A stretch of DNA of 7,654 nucleotides from Chitinophaga pinensis. Lineage in GTDB: Bacteria > Bacteroidota > Bacteroidia > Flavobacteriales_D > Crocinitomicaceae. The DNA is taken from the NCBI GenBank assembly GCA_945861175.1, contig CAMATR010000067.1, positions 1-7,654 on the forward strand, given 5' to 3'. The notes below the pieces were generated by a model. It was not told the origin of the DNA. It saw only the letters and a program-made list of their open reading frames with translations, and made no database searches. A program made the translations under genes and the position numbers. Of this stretch, positions 5,823 to 7,654 are shown one piece after another (the stretch's first letter is position 1; the number at the start of each line of letters is the position of its first letter).

Positions 5823-6524
5823 ATGGAATCATTCCTAAAGAGGCTAAAGTATTATGGAATCGGATTCGGTTTTGGATTGCTTTTTGTCTTTTTCTTTTTT
5901 CAAAATAGAGGCTGTTCTTGGTTGCCATCTAATCGAGTTAAAAATACTATTTTGGAGCGCTTAATTGTGATTCCCGAGAATCAGTTGAAGGAATTAAAAG
6001 CGAGTGGCTACAGCGAAAAAGATGTTATTGAATTATTAAATGATGGAGACATTAATTTTTCAGAAAGTAGCAAACAATCCAATCCGAAGGTTTACTTAAT
6101 TGAGAAGGAAATGAAGAATGACAAGCAATTGGATTTATTCTTCACTTTGCCTAGTGAGAGCTATTTGGCAGAAGTCCATTATATCGAAAAGAAGGCATCA
6201 GCCGTAAAGAATTCAACATCTGGTAAGGGTGTAATTGCATATTTCCCCAAAGATGATGACTTTTTATTTTTAGATTCAACAGAATTATTGACTTGCCAGA
6301 AATCTGCAATGAAAATTGCAAACTCAAAAGAAATCTTGAAGTATATTAAAAAGACGGGGATGGTTGATTTCTCCAAAACAAATTATTCTTTGCGTCCTAA
6401 AGCGGAACATTTTATTGAATTTAATGATCAAAAAGGTCGATTAATTGGCTTCAAGTCAGTTTGGTATAAGAATAAAATCAATATCATTTCGTTTGAATTA
6501 CCCTTTAAATCGGAATGTCCTTGA
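5823..6524 (+). CDS. Membrane-anchored protein with DUF4258-like segment
   Basis: This 233-aa protein starts with a basic stretch (K6, R7, K9), then one glycine- and phenylalanine-rich helix (about 10-27, including GIGFGFG), then RGCSWLPSNRVK (29-40). The charge pattern predicts the amino end inside and the rest in the periplasm. Residues about 41-122 (ELKASGYSEKDVIELLNDGDINFSES... reading into KVYLIEK) resemble DUF4258-type proteins of Flavobacteriia, which often carry the same type of anchor. About 110 further residues (125-233) are unrecognised and make it longer than the usual anchored members. Cysteines are C31, C158 and C232; there is no lipobox. AGGA 5 nt before the ATG is a possible Shine-Dalgarno, unusual for this phylum. 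It sits behind the trxA terminator without an obvious promoter. Function unknown. Confidence 0.8.
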   Translation: MESFLKRLKYYGIGFGFGLLFVFFFFQNRGCSWLPSNRVKNTILERLIVIPENQLKELKASGYSEKDVIELLNDGDINFSESSKQSNPKVYLIEKEMKNDKQLDLFFTLPSESYLAEVHYIEKKASAVKNSTSGKGVIAYFPKDDDFLFLDSTELLTCQKSAMKIANSKEILKYIKKTGMVDFSKTNYSLRPKAEHFIEFNDQKGRLIGFKSVWYKNKINIISFELPFKSECP

Positions 6525-6533
6525 CTATTCAAC

Positions 6534-6544
6534 CAACAATGTTG
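6534..6544. repeat. Inverted repeat CAACA-A-TGTTG
   Basis: Five-base perfect arms around a single A, lying 3 bp upstream of the 14-bp palindrome in the lpxD upstream region. It has no T-run, so it does not look like a terminator for the preceding gene. A protein-binding site is possible. Confidence 0.35.
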
Positions 6545-6547
6545 ATA

Positions 6548-6561
6548 AATGACGCGTCATT
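6548..6561. promoter_or_regulatory. Perfect 14-bp palindrome upstream of lpxD, candidate operator
   Basis: AATGACGCGTCATT is a perfect palindrome with a GC core inside an AT-rich intergenic region. Its centre lies about 44 nt upstream of the lpxD ATG, which is also the predicted transcription start, so it would sit just upstream of the -33 region. With no central spacer it makes a poor RNA hairpin, and there is no T-run, so a site for a dimeric regulator is the better guess. Confidence 0.45.
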
Positions 6562-6586
6562 CTCGGATTAAAAGAGGATGTTTTTT

Positions 6587-6594
6587 TAATTTTG
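6587..6594 (+). promoter_or_regulatory. Predicted lpxD promoter -7 element
   Basis: TAATTTTG matches TAnnTTTG and ends 4 nt before the lpxD ATG, the same spacing as in front of menI. No TTG -33 box is visible at 17-23 nt upstream, which would fit a promoter needing an activator. Confidence 0.55.
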
Positions 6595-6598
6595 AACT

Positions 6599-7642
6599 AT
6601 GGAATTTTCGGCTGAACAGATTGCAGGTATTCTTAATGGTGAAATAGCGGGAAATCCTGATGTTAAGGTGTCCGCTTTAGCAAAGATTGAAGAGGGTCAG
6701 CCTGGGTCACTTTCATTTCTTTCTAATCCAAAGTATGAAGAGCATATCTATTTAACCGAGTCAAGTATCTGTATCGTAAATAAAACCTTTATTCCTTCAA
6801 AAGAATTACCAAGCTCATTGACTCTTGTCAAAGTGGATGACGCATACTCTTGTTTTGCAAAATTGCTTGAAGTTTATTCTCAAATTAACAAGAAACAACC
6901 AAAAATTGAGGAGCCTTCTTTTGTTTCCGATTCTGCTGTCATAGGCGAAGGCTTATATCTCGGAGCTTTTGCATATATAGGCGATAATGCAAAAATAGGC
7001 AATAATGTTAGTATTTATCCAAATGTTTACATTGCTGAAAACGTGGAAATTGGTCAAGGTTCTATTCTTCATCCAGGCGCAAGTGTTTATCCAAATTGCA
7101 AGATTGGGAAGAATTGTATCATTCATGCAGGAGTCATTATAGGTGCTGACGGTTTTGGTTTTGCCCCAGATGAGAATGGCATATTTTCTAAAGTTCCTCA
7201 AATTGGCAATGTTATCGTTGAAGATGATGTCGAAATAGGCTCGAATTCCACAATTGATCGTGCTACGATGGGTTCAACTATTATACGCAAGGGAGTCAAG
7301 ATTGATAATCTTTGTCAGATAGCACACAATGTAGAAATTGGAAATCATTCAGCTTTGGCTGCTCAAGTTGGAATTGCTGGTTCGGCAAAATTAGGTAAGC
7401 ATGTAATGGTAGGTGGGCAAGCTGGAATAAGCGGTCATTTGCATATTGCAGACGGAACGAAGATAGTTGCTCAATCAGGTATTCCATCAAGTGTTAAAAA
7501 AGCAGATACCCTAATGGGTTCTCCTGCAATCCCTCTGGAGGACTTCAAAAAATCATACTTCGGTTTCCGGAAATTGCCATTCATCTTGAATAAAATCCAA
7601 GAGCTGGATAAGAAAATTAAAGAACTAACCAAAAAAGAATAA
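6599..7642 (+). CDS. lpxD: UDP-3-O-(3-hydroxyacyl)glucosamine N-acyltransferase
   Basis: LpxD (347 aa, usual length) transfers an R-3-hydroxyacyl chain from acyl carrier protein to the 2-amino group of UDP-3-O-acyl-glucosamine, the third step of lipid A synthesis, on the cytoplasmic side. The amino-terminal uridine-binding domain (about 1-100) includes the family segment GSLSFLSNPKY (36-46). From about 105 to 300 there is a left-handed beta helix of hexapeptide repeats (IG-x4 pattern, e.g. IGDNAKIGNNVSIYPN). GADGFGFAP and the catalytic-histidine motif CQIAHNVEIG are present; the base is H243 (H239 in E. coli). The carboxy end (about 315-347) is a charged helix, as expected for the trimer. The start agrees with family starts (MEFSAEQIA). 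The ATG follows a promoter element by 4 nt without a Shine-Dalgarno sequence. Confidence 0.98.
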   Translation: MEFSAEQIAGILNGEIAGNPDVKVSALAKIEEGQPGSLSFLSNPKYEEHIYLTESSICIVNKTFIPSKELPSSLTLVKVDDAYSCFAKLLEVYSQINKKQPKIEEPSFVSDSAVIGEGLYLGAFAYIGDNAKIGNNVSIYPNVYIAENVEIGQGSILHPGASVYPNCKIGKNCIIHAGVIIGADGFGFAPDENGIFSKVPQIGNVIVEDDVEIGSNSTIDRATMGSTIIRKGVKIDNLCQIAHNVEIGNHSALAAQVGIAGSAKLGKHVMVGGQAGISGHLHIADGTKIVAQSGIPSSVKKADTLMGSPAIPLEDFKKSYFGFRKLPFILNKIQELDKKIKELTKKE

Positions 7643-7647
7643 ACTGC

Positions 7648-7654
7648 ATGGCTG
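7648..7654 (+). CDS. Possible start of the next gene
   Basis: An ATG followed by GCT lies 5 nt after the lpxD stop and runs off the window. In many Bacteroidota lpxD is followed by a fused lpxC-fabZ gene, so that is the expected neighbour, but two codons cannot identify it. Confidence 0.3.

Noticed and set aside
5722..5928. Minus-strand 68-codon open frame covering the trxA terminator
   Set aside because: It overlaps the ends of two plus-strand genes and runs through the terminator hairpin, its product resembles nothing, and it has no promoter element.
6578..6589. Mini-ORF ATG TTT TTT TAA preceded by AGAGG, just upstream of lpxD
   Set aside because: If lpxD transcription starts at its ATG, this sequence is not in the mRNA; a three-codon frame in T-rich DNA is expected by chance.

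Overview
The window is an AT-rich chromosomal segment that reads as a Bacteroidota genome, most likely the order Flavobacteriales. The evidence is the gene content (LpxD, a menaquinone operon with a compact isochorismate synthase, a DUF493 protein), the near absence of Shine-Dalgarno sequences, and copies of the Bacteroidota promoter element TAnnTTTG in front of five genes. A family-level assignment cannot be made from the sequence alone. No mobile element, CRISPR array, tRNA or rRNA was seen, and no gene-free stretch exceeds about 110 bases.

Layout. (1) Positions 1-104, minus strand: the first 34 codons of murB (peptidoglycan precursor synthesis), running off the left edge. (2) 197-3280, plus: a tight three-gene menaquinone operon, menI-like thioesterase, menF and menD, with a 1-nt gap and a 4-nt overlap between genes. 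(3) About 3319-5314, plus: a four-gene unit of a TerC-family membrane metal transporter, an unrecognised 190-aa soluble protein, an 88-aa DUF493 protein, and a 131-aa membrane-anchored protein whose soluble part resembles a type IX secretion sorting domain. The genes overlap by 4 nt or are separated by 1 nt. (4) 5422-5739: trxA, with its own promoter and a strong intrinsic terminator. (5) 5823-6524: a single-pass membrane protein with a DUF4258-like segment. (6) 6599-7642: lpxD (lipid A synthesis), with the first codons of another gene just inside the right edge.

How the genes work together. MenF converts chorismate to isochorismate, and MenD converts isochorismate plus 2-oxoglutarate to SEPHCHC. 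The thioesterase probably hydrolyses DHNA-CoA later in the same pathway. The other menaquinone genes are not here. MurB and LpxD are cell-envelope enzymes, and thioredoxin is general redox housekeeping. The TerC unit is the least understood part.

Most of the window is housekeeping. The points worth a second look are: predicted leaderless transcription of murB, menI and lpxD (TAnnTTTG ends 4-5 nt before each ATG); a perfect 14-bp palindrome and a neighbouring inverted repeat upstream of lpxD; the membrane-anchored, cargo-less sorting-domain-like protein in the terC unit; a hairpin at the predicted 5' end of trxA mRNA; and a DUF4258-like gene that lies behind a terminator without an obvious promoter.
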